From Thauera terpenica 58Eu (GTDB taxonomy: Bacteria; Pseudomonadota; Gammaproteobacteria; Burkholderiales; Rhodocyclaceae), in assembly GCF_000443165.1 (NCBI RefSeq), contig NZ_ATJV01000049.1, positions 1 through 64,000 on the forward strand: a stretch of 64,000 nucleotides of DNA. The letters are read 5' to 3'. Every line of letters begins with the position of its first letter. The first letter of the stretch is position 1. The position numbers were made by a program, and so were the translations under genes. Shown piece by piece: positions 1 through 8,786 of this stretch. Below the pieces are notes generated by a model. It worked only from the letters and a program-made list of their open reading frames with translations. It ran no database searches and was not told the DNA's origin.

Positions 1-106
1 TTCGCTCGCGCTGCCATGCTCGACCTCAAACCGTCAGGAAGTCCGGCGCCGCCGGGATGGATGACATTTTATTGCACCAACGCCCGAAAAAACTACTGGA
101 CATGAC

Positions 107-1966
107 ATGCCATCGCGCCCTACTGAAACAATACGACGACAGCAGGCCATGCTAGCAAGAATGCATCCATCTGCAGCAGAAACAATCATGGAAGACCAGC
201 CCTCCGCCACATTCGATCCTGCAGGCAGGCGATGGCTCATACTCCTTTTCATTCTTTTCGCTTTCACCCTGATTCCGTTTCGTCCGCTGGAGATGATTCG
301 CGATAGCGTGTATTGGGCGGGGCTGGTGGAAACGCTCGACCCCAGGATATGGCACCCCCATCATCTGATCTATATGCCCATCAATGCGCTCCTACTTGAA
401 TTTTTGCGCATTTTTTACGCGGACAGCACCGCAATAGATGCTGGTCAGGTGCATAGTGCCTTCTGGATGCTGATCGCCGTCCTGTGCACACGAGCAATCG
501 CCCTCAAAGCAACCGGCAGCCACCCAATAGCCTTTCTCTTGGCTGGGTTACTGCTGACCAGCCAGATGGCATGGGTTTTTGCGATGCAACCGCAGGCCTA
601 CGCTCCTCTTATGGGAGCATTAAGCCTGCTACTCTGGACTCTTTTTTCAACGAGGCCGGATGAATACAGCACTGCGTGGATGATAAAAATCGCAGCGCTT
701 TACGCAATCACAGTTCTATACCATCAGGCCATGGTGTTGATCTGCTTTCCATTAGGTTACTACCTTTATTCAACAAAAGGAAAAAACGGGCTGCGTGCTG
801 CATTGATGGTTCTTTTCACATCGGGCGCAGTCGTTCTCTCTCTATATATATGGGCTGCATCCCATGTGCAGGAAAACCTTTCACTCCAATCCTTCATAAA
901 CTACCTGACCTTTTTCGGACAGGTCATGGCGGACCCCAAGTACTTCAACTTTCAAAATTACAGTTGGGCTAACTCGTGGGTCCTGCTGCAGAGCCAGTTC
1001 AACGCCTTCCAGCTGCCTGTCTGGAGCATGAGAGAGGGCGTTCTCGGCGTATTTTTTACTGGACTTGTAGTCATGCTCGCCTGGAACATCAGGCAGATCC
1101 TATCGAAAGCACGTCATAGACAGGAGCGTTCGCTCCTTCTCTTTGTGCTTGCAATTTTCTGGACGCTTACGCTCTGGGGAAATCCAACGGATGACGGCTG
1201 GCCCACCTTCATTCTCATTCCACTTTTCTTTCTGCTCTCCATTTCACTTGGAGATGGCCGCGACGCAATTACAAAAAACACCAAGAATCAATCACTCGTT
1301 TTTATTGCCCTTCTCCTCGCGCTCACTGTCGGCGCCGCAAGAAATCTACACGGCCGCATTCTGCCGATGCACCAGGATGAGGGGGTGGATTATCACTGGG
1401 CCGAGGCGATTTCTTCAGTCACGCCGGTCGAATGCATTGTCCTCGAAACCCGGATGCTGGCTTACTACAACTTGGGCTATTACTTCGAAAGAAAGATACG
1501 CGACTATTGGGACATCATAACCGCTGCATACTACGGCAGTGAGCAACAACGAAAAGCGTATTTCGGCGAAGGTGTGGAAGCCTCATGCTTGGTAATTGAT
1601 TCGCGCTATCTTCATCCCTCCTACTCCGTTTCCGGAAAGACGGCTTCGGATTTTCCCGGTGAGTGGATCGGCCTTCTCTCCTGGATCTTCGACATCCAGA
1701 AGGCTGCGGAAGGCACCTACCAATGGCGTGACTTCGATTTCATCCGGGCAAATAACGGGGCGAGCTACCTGCTTATTTCGAGGGAAAGAACGACTGACTC
1801 CCAACCGATTGGGCGGTTCTGGAAGCGCCTGAGTGAAATCGACGCCATCAGTCCTGCAGTCACGGGCTCCGTAGCGCAATGGCTTGAGGATGCATGCCGG
1901 CTACCAGATAGCGCAAGACAGCCGCTCCATTCCGCCACTTGCGAAGCCCGATTCGATCTGCAGTAA
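107..1966 (+). CDS. GT-C-like polytopic membrane glycosyltransferase (DUF2723/PMT-like)
   Basis: This is a 619-residue integral membrane protein with a first hydrophobic helix at about residues 43-58 and roughly ten more down to about residue 400, followed by a soluble C-terminal part. Just after helix 1 lie an RDS motif (D66) and a histidine-rich HPHH motif (83-86). This is the arrangement of the first periplasmic loop in GT-C enzymes that use lipid-phosphate sugar donors. The family assignment is by resemblance and I cannot name the substrate. The start is uncertain: ATG codons at 107, 149, 161 and 188 are in frame and none has a good ribosome binding site. Codon use is AT-richer than in most neighbours. 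It converges on a minus-strand run carrying GtrA- and GtrB-like genes, so I infer that it is the transferase of that system. Confidence 0.6.
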   Translation: MPSRPTETIRRQQAMLARMHPSAAETIMEDQPSATFDPAGRRWLILLFILFAFTLIPFRPLEMIRDSVYWAGLVETLDPRIWHPHHLIYMPINALLLEFLRIFYADSTAIDAGQVHSAFWMLIAVLCTRAIALKATGSHPIAFLLAGLLLTSQMAWVFAMQPQAYAPLMGALSLLLWTLFSTRPDEYSTAWMIKIAALYAITVLYHQAMVLICFPLGYYLYSTKGKNGLRAALMVLFTSGAVVLSLYIWAASHVQENLSLQSFINYLTFFGQVMADPKYFNFQNYSWANSWVLLQSQFNAFQLPVWSMREGVLGVFFTGLVVMLAWNIRQILSKARHRQERSLLLFVLAIFWTLTLWGNPTDDGWPTFILIPLFFLLSISLGDGRDAITKNTKNQSLVFIALLLALTVGAARNLHGRILPMHQDEGVDYHWAEAISSVTPVECIVLETRMLAYYNLGYYFERKIRDYWDIITAAYYGSEQQRKAYFGEGVEASCLVIDSRYLHPSYSVSGKTASDFPGEWIGLLSWIFDIQKAAEGTYQWRDFDFIRANNGASYLLISRERTTDSQPIGRFWKRLSEIDAISPAVTGSVAQWLEDACRLPDSARQPLHSATCEARFDLQ

Positions 1967-2092
1967 TGTGACGCCGGTGCGAGCTCATCGAGGACAGTGA
2001 ACCCGTGGCTTCAATGCCGACGTCAACTGACTCGCGCTCATCAAGGGGTTGATTCAAGAGCATTCCTCGCGCGGGCTGCGCGGAACAAGACC

Positions 2093-3217
2093 TCAGAGCG
2101 CCGCGAGCACTTGCTGGATGATCTCGGTCTGAGAGTCCTCCATACCCAGCCACAATGGCAGCCTCACCAGCCGATCGGCGATGTCCTCGGTGACCGTCAA
2201 GGCTTCGTGCGCACGACCGAAGCGCCGCCCGGCAGGCGCAGCGTGCAGCGGAATGTAGTGGAACACGCTGTGGATCCCGTGTGCACGCAAGCGCTCGATG
2301 AAGGCGGTGCGCTCCTCCAGGCCGGGCAACAGCAGGTAATACATGTGCGCGTTGTGGGTACAGTGCGCGGGGATGACCGGCCGTCGCAAGCGGCCTTGAC
2401 GCTCCGCCTCGGCGAACCATTGGTGATAGGTGTTCCAGATGCCGAGTCGGCGGCGGGTGATGCTGTCTGCCTCCTCCATCTGCGCCCACAGGAAGGCGGC
2501 GATCAGTTCACCTGGCAGGTAGGACGAGCCGATATCCACCCAGGTGTACTTGTCCACCTGGCCACGGAAGAACTGGGAACGATTGGTCCCTTTCTCGCGG
2601 ATGATCTCGGCGCGCTCCGCACCTCCCGGTGCGCTGACCAACAGCGCGCCGCCTTCGCCGGAGATGATGTTCTTGGTCTCGTGGAAGGACAGTGCGCCCA
2701 TGTGACCGATCGCACCGAGCGGCCTGCCCTTGTAGCTCGCCATCACGGCCTGAGCCGCGTCCTCGATCACCAGCAGGTCGTGGCGGCGTGCGATGTCCAT
2801 GATCGCGTCCATCTCGCAGCCCACGCCGGCGTAGTGCACCGGCACGATCGCACGCGTGCGCTCGGTGATCGCCGCCTCGATCAGGCGCTCGTCGAGGTTC
2901 AGCGTGTCCGGTCGGACATCGACGAACACCGGAACAGCGCCGCGCAGCACGAAGGCGTTGGCCGTCGACACGAAAGTGTACGAAGGCATGATGACCTCGT
3001 CGCCCGCTTTCAGATCCGCCAGGATCGCCGCCATCTCCAGCGCTGCGGTGCACGAATGGGTCAGCAGCGCCTTCGAGGCGCCGGTGCGCGCTTCAAGCCA
3101 ACGCGAACATTTCCCGGTGAACAGGCCGTCGCCGGCCAGGTGACCATTGGCATGGGCCTGAGCGATGTACCAGAGCTCCTTGCCCGTCATGTGGGGCTTG
3201 TTGAAGGGAATGTTCAT
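2093..3217 (-). CDS. wecE: dTDP-4-amino-4,6-dideoxygalactose transaminase
   Basis: This PLP-dependent sugar aminotransferase of the DegT/DnrJ/EryC1/StrS class has 374 residues, the usual length. The sequence follows enterobacterial WecE/RffA closely, including the N-terminal IPFNKP segment, the GDEVIMPSYTFVSTANAF block (about 72-89), HYAGV near 128 and the PLP-lysine motif SFHETKN with K182. WecE makes dTDP-Fuc4N, the precursor of the Fuc4NAc residue of enterobacterial common antigen. Its ATG overlaps the stop of the upstream GtrA-like gene by 4 bp, so the two are probably translationally coupled. The dTDP-glucose genes rmlA and rmlB are not in this window and must lie elsewhere. Confidence 0.9.
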   Translation of the reverse strand: MNIPFNKPHMTGKELWYIAQAHANGHLAGDGLFTGKCSRWLEARTGASKALLTHSCTAALEMAAILADLKAGDEVIMPSYTFVSTANAFVLRGAVPVFVDVRPDTLNLDERLIEAAITERTRAIVPVHYAGVGCEMDAIMDIARRHDLLVIEDAAQAVMASYKGRPLGAIGHMGALSFHETKNIISGEGGALLVSAPGGAERAEIIREKGTNRSQFFRGQVDKYTWVDIGSSYLPGELIAAFLWAQMEEADSITRRRLGIWNTYHQWFAEAERQGRLRRPVIPAHCTHNAHMYYLLLPGLEERTAFIERLRAHGIHSVFHYIPLHAAPAGRRFGRAHEALTVTEDIADRLVRLPLWLGMEDSQTEIIQQVLAAL

Positions 3218-3633
3218 GGATGCAAGCCGGTGGTGTGTGAGGAAGCGACGCTTGGTCGAAAGACCCAGAATTTCTGCAACAGGAAGAGCAGGACCGCGAG
3301 GGTGAGAATCATCACGCCCTGAACGGCCTGATGAGGGTAGCCGAGTCGATCGACCAGGATCAGCAGGGCTCCGAGGTTGATCAGGTAGCCCAGTGCGTAG
3401 GATACGCAGTAGCGCACGAAAGTCGGCCCACGCAAGCCCCCGTGGCGAAACGACCAGCGCTTGTTGAAGGCGAAGGTCTGCACCACGCCCAGCACGTAGA
3501 GCAGGGACATGGCGAGCTTGGACTCGATGCCGGCCGCGGTGAGGGCCAGATAGGCGAGATAGAGGACGATGTTCGATCCCAGCCCGACCGTCGCATAGCG
3601 GATGAACTGGCCGACGGTGGCGTCCGCACTCAT
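3214..3633 (-). CDS. GtrA-like polyprenyl-phosphate sugar flippase
   Basis: This small membrane protein of 139 residues has four predicted hydrophobic helices and the GtrA-family pattern of FNKRWSF after helix 2 and FLLQKFWVF near the C terminus. GtrA proteins are thought to flip undecaprenyl-phosphate-linked monosaccharides across the inner membrane. I chose the ATG at 3633 because it overlaps the upstream acetyltransferase stop by 4 bp (ATGA) and puts the first hydrophobic helix near the N terminus. A longer upstream extension in the same frame is hydrophilic and lies inside the acetyltransferase gene. The gene sits between the acetyltransferase and wecE and lies in the same run as a GtrB-like GT2 gene. 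Confidence 0.85.
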   Translation of the reverse strand: MSADATVGQFIRYATVGLGSNIVLYLAYLALTAAGIESKLAMSLLYVLGVVQTFAFNKRWSFRHGGLRGPTFVRYCVSYALGYLINLGALLILVDRLGYPHQAVQGVMILTLAVLLFLLQKFWVFRPSVASSHTTGLHP

Positions 3634-4433
3634 CGCGGGCGCACCCAGTGGAAGGTCATGGACGGCGCCGGAAAGCTGAAACCCAGGCGTGCATAGAGAT
3701 TGAGCACCCGATGGTTGCGCGCCACGATGCTGGTGCGCACCCGGCTCGCCCCGTCGATGCGGGCTCGGCACATCATCGCCTTCCAGGCGCGCATGCCGTA
3801 GCCCTGCCCCTGTCGTGCTGGTGCGACCGCATTGAGATGCCAGTAGCAAGTGCCGTCGGCTAGCAACTCGGTGACGAAAAAGGCCACCAACTGGCCGTCC
3901 TCACGCAGCACGTAAAGACGCTGGGTGGGGTGCTCGAGGCTGCTGCGCACCCAGTTCTGGTAGCGCAGATCACCCAGCTGCGACGACAGCCGCGGATCGA
4001 CATGAAAGCGCTCGTTTCTGAAGGCCGCGCCCGCCACCTCAACGATCTCCGCGAGGTCCGCAGCGCCTGCGCGCACGACCTCCAGCCCCTGGACATCCCC
4101 GGGCCCCGCCGAGGCCAGGTCGCCAAACTCGGGCTGGTACACCATCTCGATGAAGCGAAAACCGATCTCCTCGAGCAGCATCGATTCGCGCAGGCGCTCG
4201 CAAGCAAGCCGGCAACTCGCCAAGCCCACGCCGCCCGCCGCGCAGGCAGCGACGAAGGGTGCCAGGTCGGCAGCCGTCGCACCGTCGCGGGCTTCGATGC
4301 GCGAGATCTGCACCACCGGATAGCCGAACACCGCGCTATCCCAAGGCGCTTCCGACCAGCCAAGATCAATCGCCCCGGTGTCGATGCTGCCACGCAGCGG
4401 GTCGGTGGCAAAACGCTCAAGCACGCTAGTCAT
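3630..4433 (-). CDS. GNAT acetyltransferase, probably dTDP-fucosamine acetyltransferase (RffC/WecD-like)
   Basis: The C-terminal half (about residues 125-265) is a GNAT fold, with the acetyl-CoA loop RQGQGYG and the late helix motif NLYARLGF. The N-terminal half is poorly conserved, as in WecD/RffC, which acetylates dTDP-Fuc4N to dTDP-Fuc4NAc. The motif FHVDPRLS followed by the RYQNW segment is the kind of core seen in this acetyltransferase group. The product assignment rests mainly on the adjacent wecE and GtrA-like genes, with which it shares 4-8 bp overlaps. The start is the ATG at 4433 (an ATG at 4439 is also possible). It overlaps the end of the GT2 gene by 8 bp. Confidence 0.75.
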   Translation of the reverse strand: MTSVLERFATDPLRGSIDTGAIDLGWSEAPWDSAVFGYPVVQISRIEARDGATAADLAPFVAACAAGGVGLASCRLACERLRESMLLEEIGFRFIEMVYQPEFGDLASAGPGDVQGLEVVRAGAADLAEIVEVAGAAFRNERFHVDPRLSSQLGDLRYQNWVRSSLEHPTQRLYVLREDGQLVAFFVTELLADGTCYWHLNAVAPARQGQGYGMRAWKAMMCRARIDGASRVRTSIVARNHRVLNLYARLGFSFPAPSMTFHWVRPR

Positions 4434-5379
4434 GATCATTCTCCGACTCAGCGCGCTCACGGGTCGACGACATCAGCGCGTAAGGAGGCCGCTCCATCGA
4501 GCGGAAGTGCATCCGCGCCAGATACTCGCCAAAGATCCCGAGGGCAAAAAGCTGGACCCCGGAGAAGATCGCAATGATCGAAGCCAGGAACGAGAAGCCG
4601 GGGACCGCGCTGCCCTGAATCAGATAGCGCAACAAGACGTACAGGAGCACCAGGAAGCCTACCGACCCGAAGGCGATGCCGAGCACGCTCGCGATCTGCA
4701 GCGGCAGCACCGAAAAGCCAGTCATCATGTTGATCGCGTGGTTGATCAGCTTCCTCAGCGTATAACCGGAGTCACCAATGGCACGCTCATCCTGGCGGAC
4801 CTGCACCGAGCCAAAACGCGTCGTGCCCCAGGTCAGCAGCACGTCGATGTTCACCGACGGACTGCAGTAAGCGGCGAAGGCCTCGCGCAGGCGGGTACGG
4901 AAGACCCGAAACGCGCTCACCTTGCTCGCCGACTCCACACCCATTGCGCTTTTCAGCGCGAGCTTGGTGATGCGCGAGGCCTGGTCGCGCAGGAAGCCAT
5001 GCGTCTCCGCCTGCGGATAGCCGTAGACCACGTCGCAGCCTTCGTCCAGTTTGACGAGCAGGCGGTGAATCTCTTCGGGGGGATTCTGCAGGTCATCGTC
5101 GATGGTTACGATCAGCTCGCCACGGGCTGCACGGATGCCGCACAGCAGGGCGTTATGCTGACCGTAGTTGCGCGCCAGGCGCAGACCGCGGACCCTGGGG
5201 TCGGCAGCGGACAGTGACTCGATCACGCTCCACGAGTCGTCGCCGCCGCAGTCCTCGACAAGGATGATTTCGAACGGGTCGCCAATCGTTTCCAGCGCCG
5301 CGACGAGGCGGCGGTGGAGTTCGGGCAGCATGGCCTGCGAGCGGTAGACAGGAATCACTACTGATAGGCGAATCGACAA
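4426..5379 (-). CDS. GT2 polyprenyl-phosphate sugar transferase (GtrB/ArnC-like)
   Basis: This family 2 glycosyltransferase of 317 residues begins with the strand RLSVVIPVY. It has the donor-binding VEDCGGDD (41-48), the metal-binding DDD at 94-96 (followed by LQNPPE) and two C-terminal hydrophobic helices at about 232-255 and 262-287, followed by GEYL. That layout is typical of DPM1/GtrB/ArnC enzymes, which transfer one sugar from a nucleotide donor to undecaprenyl phosphate. Because the same run encodes WecE and an RffC-like enzyme, the donor is probably dTDP-Fuc4NAc, which is an inference. The downstream gene starts inside its last codons. Confidence 0.85.
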   Translation of the reverse strand: MSIRLSVVIPVYRSQAMLPELHRRLVAALETIGDPFEIILVEDCGGDDSWSVIESLSAADPRVRGLRLARNYGQHNALLCGIRAARGELIVTIDDDLQNPPEEIHRLLVKLDEGCDVVYGYPQAETHGFLRDQASRITKLALKSAMGVESASKVSAFRVFRTRLREAFAAYCSPSVNIDVLLTWGTTRFGSVQVRQDERAIGDSGYTLRKLINHAINMMTGFSVLPLQIASVLGIAFGSVGFLVLLYVLLRYLIQGSAVPGFSFLASIIAIFSGVQLFALGIFGEYLARMHFRSMERPPYALMSSTRERAESENDHD

Positions 5380-5394
5380 GGTAATCCCTCCCCT

Positions 5395-6231
5395 TTACTG
5401 CTCGACCGGCTCACCAAAAGAGTCACGCCATCTTTGCTGAATTTCATCTGGCGGACAAAAACGGCAGCCTCGGTTAACTTCATCGGCAACGGACTCAGCC
5501 TGAGCATCAGGCGCGGACTTCCCTGCTGACTCCAACTCCGCGGAGGCTTCACTCCCCTGGCGACCCTCCTCCGTGGTCACAGGCGAGGCTTGTGGCCTTG
5601 CATTTCGAGGGACCGCTGCCTCCTTCATGATCGGCTCAGGAAAAGGCTCCTTGCCACCGAGATCCAGATACGCCTTCTTCAACCCCTTGGATGACGGAAA
5701 GCGCCGCAGTCCTTCGGCAGCAGTCGCTAGCGCCGACTTTGGATCACCCAAATCACGCTGAACTGCAATTAAAGGCAAATAGGCAGCCTGAAAATCAGGA
5801 TTGAAACTGACGGCTTGCGCATACTGCCCCATCGCAGCCCCTTTATCCCGCATCTGCTCGTAGACTCTGCCCATCTCAAGATGAATCTGAGGCCGCATCC
5901 AGAACGTCTTTTCGCTTTTATCCAGGACGTATACATAGTTTCCGATAATCTCACCAAACATCCATTTCCGATCTGATTGCGATCGAACAGAACTCAGGCG
6001 ATTCCGCAGGTAGTTGACAGCAAAACAGTAGTGATGGAAATGAAGCCAATTATTCGCGCCAAGACTACGCTCAGCAGCACTCATCTCAGCCTGAGATGAA
6101 CCTCCAAGTTTCACTCTGCAAAGAGGAGGCAGCGCTGCTATCTCAGCCTTGGTCGCTGGCCCAGAGGGAAGCTCAGCTCCCGCCTGCGGGATAATCATCG
6201 CAACAAGACATGCAAAGATCATTCTTTTCAT
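5395..6231 (-). CDS. Secreted tetratricopeptide-repeat protein with a cysteine-pair tail
   Basis: This 278-residue protein starts with a signal peptide of about 19 residues (KRMIFACLVAMIIPQAGA). The middle (about 95-190) contains TPR-like helices around EMGRVYEQMRDKGAAM and YLPLIAVQRDLGDPKSA. A low-complexity Glu/Ala/Ser-rich linker follows, then a short conserved-looking tail, CRFCPPDEIQQRW. TPR proteins in polysaccharide loci usually scaffold assembly complexes in the periplasm. Codon use is AT-richer than in neighbouring genes, resembling the GT-C-like gene at the window start. Its stop is 15 bp from the GtrB-like gene. I do not recognise the exact family. Confidence 0.7.
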   Translation of the reverse strand: MKRMIFACLVAMIIPQAGAELPSGPATKAEIAALPPLCRVKLGGSSQAEMSAAERSLGANNWLHFHHYCFAVNYLRNRLSSVRSQSDRKWMFGEIIGNYVYVLDKSEKTFWMRPQIHLEMGRVYEQMRDKGAAMGQYAQAVSFNPDFQAAYLPLIAVQRDLGDPKSALATAAEGLRRFPSSKGLKKAYLDLGGKEPFPEPIMKEAAVPRNARPQASPVTTEEGRQGSEASAELESAGKSAPDAQAESVADEVNRGCRFCPPDEIQQRWRDSFGEPVEQ

Positions 6232-6248
6232 TTTTCAGCTCACAGCTT

Positions 6249-7391
6249 TTAAATGGTGAATCGCTTGGTGCGCTCGGCAACCGCATCCCAACTCAGCGAC
6301 GTACGTACCCGTTCGAGTCCGGCACGGCCAAATTCAGCAGAACGTTCCGGATCGCCCAGGAGAGCAGACAACGCCTGAAACAACTCCGGACCGGACTCTC
6401 CGTCAACACGCAATCCAGTAAAGCCGTCCAGCACCGCGGAGCCAGTCCCCCCTGCCCGCCCTGCAATCACCGGTTTGCCGCAAGCACCGGCCTCGAGAAA
6501 GACAATCCCAAAACCCTCTGTATCGCCCGAAATCTCGCGGTTTGCGAGCACAAACAGATCGCAAGCGTTGTACCAACGTGGCAGGTCCTCCATAGCGACA
6601 TGCCCCAGCTGATGCACGCGGGCACTCATGCCGGCATTTTCGGCTTGCTGACGCAGATACGCTTCATCCTCACCGATACCTATGATCGCGTAATGCGCAT
6701 CCAGCCCTCCCTGCACAAGAGCCGGCAAACTACAGATCACCTTGTCAAAGCCTTTCCGCCGACTCAGACGACCCACGGACAGGATCAGCTTTGTACCGGG
6801 CCCCAGACCGAGACCATCGCGCAAGTCCTGAAAATGCAGATCCGGCCGAAAAAGATCTGTATCCACTCCCGGATGAATCAACACGATACGGTCCTGATGG
6901 ACACCCATGCCAATCAAGGTGTCGCGTGTGAAATCACTATTGGCGATGACTTGATCCGCATGCTGCAAGGCAAAACACATCGCCTTGTACTTATTGCCCT
7001 TTCCCCATCCGGTCAGTTCCTCGCCATGTGCATAGATCACCACCGGCCGGAAAGTGAGCCGTGCAACCATCCAGGCAATCAAGCCCTCAGGTAGCGCACG
7101 CCCCGCATGAATCGCATCAAAGCGCTTGGTAAGCGCCAGCCACAGTGCAACGAACAGGAGTTTCAGGTACATCACCAAGGATTCCGGCTTGAGCCACGGG
7201 ACGCGCTTGAGTGACAGACGATGAATCGAATTGGGGTGATCACGGTCATGATCAGCTGCACCCGGCACATCCGCCGTGATGACATGAACACCTTTCCCCC
7301 CCAGGCGACGATACACCTGATCGAACCAAACGGCCGTACCACCCTTGGTAGGCAAAAAGAGCTCGGTGAGAACCAAATAGCGTTTGGACAT
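6249..7391 (-). CDS. GT4 family glycosyltransferase
   Basis: This 380-residue cytosolic glycosyltransferase has the GT-B fold. The N-terminal domain carries the KGGTAVW acceptor-side loop, and the C-terminal domain carries SVGRLSRRKGFD and the donor-binding E-x7-E signature EGFGIVFLEA. The sugar specificity cannot be read from the sequence. It lies 17 bp upstream of the TPR gene and 27 bp downstream of the deacetylase-like gene, so it is probably cotranscribed with both and contributes one sugar to the glycan made by this run. Confidence 0.85.
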   Translation of the reverse strand: MSKRYLVLTELFLPTKGGTAVWFDQVYRRLGGKGVHVITADVPGAADHDRDHPNSIHRLSLKRVPWLKPESLVMYLKLLFVALWLALTKRFDAIHAGRALPEGLIAWMVARLTFRPVVIYAHGEELTGWGKGNKYKAMCFALQHADQVIANSDFTRDTLIGMGVHQDRIVLIHPGVDTDLFRPDLHFQDLRDGLGLGPGTKLILSVGRLSRRKGFDKVICSLPALVQGGLDAHYAIIGIGEDEAYLRQQAENAGMSARVHQLGHVAMEDLPRWYNACDLFVLANREISGDTEGFGIVFLEAGACGKPVIAGRAGGTGSAVLDGFTGLRVDGESGPELFQALSALLGDPERSAEFGRAGLERVRTSLSWDAVAERTKRFTI

Positions 7392-7418
7392 GGCAGATTC
7401 CGTAAATATCTTCGAAGG

Positions 7419-8660
7419 CTAACAGCCCACGCGTCGAGTGTCCTGTGCAGACTCAACAGTCGTCAGCACACGGATGAGGAGCGGAATCAGAAAACGCAAG
7501 CCACTAAGCTTCAACGCGCGCGACAACACAGCGCTTGCGAGCAGGCGGCGCAGAAAAAAGGTGAGCCGCAGCGCAGCGCCATGGTGCAACAGTGGAGAAT
7601 ACTGAACTCCAAATGTGTCGACCAAGGCGGCAGGACTCAGGAAACAAACGCTAGGGTGGCGCCTCACTACGCCGCGCAGCGCGCTGACGAGTTCGTTCAG
7701 TGCCTGCTCGGCAGGTTCTTGCGCAGCAATGAAACTCTCGCGATGCGTCTCAATCAGAGCCGGACGCCCCAAGGCCGTACGCTCAGCGACGCCCTGCCAC
7801 ACCTGCTCGGCGCGGTGACCGCGAACAGGCTCGAAATAAACATCCCGCACCAGGTAGCGGATATCACCGAACCCGTGCTGAGCATTGAAGAGCTCTCGTG
7901 TGGGCGGCATGAGGCCACCGTCTGCGCTTCGCCCCTCGTACTGCCGGCCACAGCTGACGACACAACGCACCCCATCTGCTGCCCAGGCTCGCTCAACGGC
8001 AGCACTCCAGACGAAGGTGTTGGGCACTGCAACTTTGGGCCGCTCACCAAAAATGCGCTCAAAAACCTCCCCCTCTTCCCTGACCGCAGCTTCGATCTCA
8101 GCGTCAGGCAAGGCGCTGCTGGGCAAGACGGTGGAATCGACCCATCGGCTCTGCAGGGCCGATGGCAGACGCTCACTGCGCGCATCCGGGTCAGCCAGCC
8201 AGCGCCGCAGTTCGAGATCGTCGCGCGCGCGCCCTAGCAGGGATGCCGGCCAGAAGTGCTCAAGCCCATGTCGCTGCACACTAAAGACGCCCTTGTTGCA
8301 GCCCGCGCGCATAGCCTCGACGATGGGCGCGTACGCATCTTCGTCGAGCAGGCGACGATGGTAGCGCTGGCAGTCATCTGCAAGGATCGCCGCGCCGTCA
8401 GGCTTGCCGAGCACCACGCCAAGCGTCATTAGCGCCGGACGACCTTCCCGATCGCAAATATCGGCCAGTTGCTCTGCGATACGCCGCAGCATCAGCGCAT
8501 CGGAAGCCGGACCCGGGCCCCAGTCGTCACTCTCGATGATGACGACGGGACGAGCGAACACGGGCTCTCGCCACAAAGCCCGCAGCACGCGCGCCTGAGG
8601 CGCCAGAAGCGCAGCGGTGAGCGCCAACCATATCAGCACAAAAAAGGCGAATGTGCTCAC
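7419..8660 (-). CDS. Membrane-anchored CE4-like (NodB-fold) deacetylase-related protein
   Basis: The protein has 413 residues and one N-terminal membrane anchor (about residues 3-25). It then carries the pieces of a carbohydrate esterase 4 active site: an acidic ESDDWG motif (D45, D46), an HxxxH metal motif HGLEH (H131, H135) and a late histidine in ETHRESF. The spacing differs from classical NodB proteins, so this is a divergent member, and a role in removing acetyl groups from a surface polysaccharide is inferred. It is the first gene of a minus-strand run that continues through the GT4, TPR, GtrB-like, RffC-like, GtrA-like and wecE genes. A divergent asparagine-synthase-like gene starts about 125 bp away. 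Confidence 0.6.
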   Translation of the reverse strand: MSTFAFFVLIWLALTAALLAPQARVLRALWREPVFARPVVIIESDDWGPGPASDALMLRRIAEQLADICDREGRPALMTLGVVLGKPDGAAILADDCQRYHRRLLDEDAYAPIVEAMRAGCNKGVFSVQRHGLEHFWPASLLGRARDDLELRRWLADPDARSERLPSALQSRWVDSTVLPSSALPDAEIEAAVREEGEVFERIFGERPKVAVPNTFVWSAAVERAWAADGVRCVVSCGRQYEGRSADGGLMPPTRELFNAQHGFGDIRYLVRDVYFEPVRGHRAEQVWQGVAERTALGRPALIETHRESFIAAQEPAEQALNELVSALRGVVRRHPSVCFLSPAALVDTFGVQYSPLLHHGAALRLTFFLRRLLASAVLSRALKLSGLRFLIPLLIRVLTTVESAQDTRRVGC

Positions 8661-8786
8661 GGGGTCGCCGGTCCGACTCTACGAGGGACGGGCGTTTCAA
8701 CACTGCACGTGATGTGCTGGGCACTTGCTGTAGGTGACATGGGCTAACATGACGGCCGATTCAATGACTTGCGGCATTCTAGAGCG

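Noticed and set aside
1-106. A gene fragment entering from the left edge of the window
   Set aside because: No frame gives a recognisable protein tail. A 77-codon minus-strand frame here overlaps the GT-C-like gene and is probably a shadow.
1967-2092. Spacer between the GT-C-like gene and wecE as a possible insertion-sequence remnant
   Set aside because: I saw no terminal inverted repeats and no transposase motif in its translations, so nothing beyond a non-coding convergent spacer can be supported.
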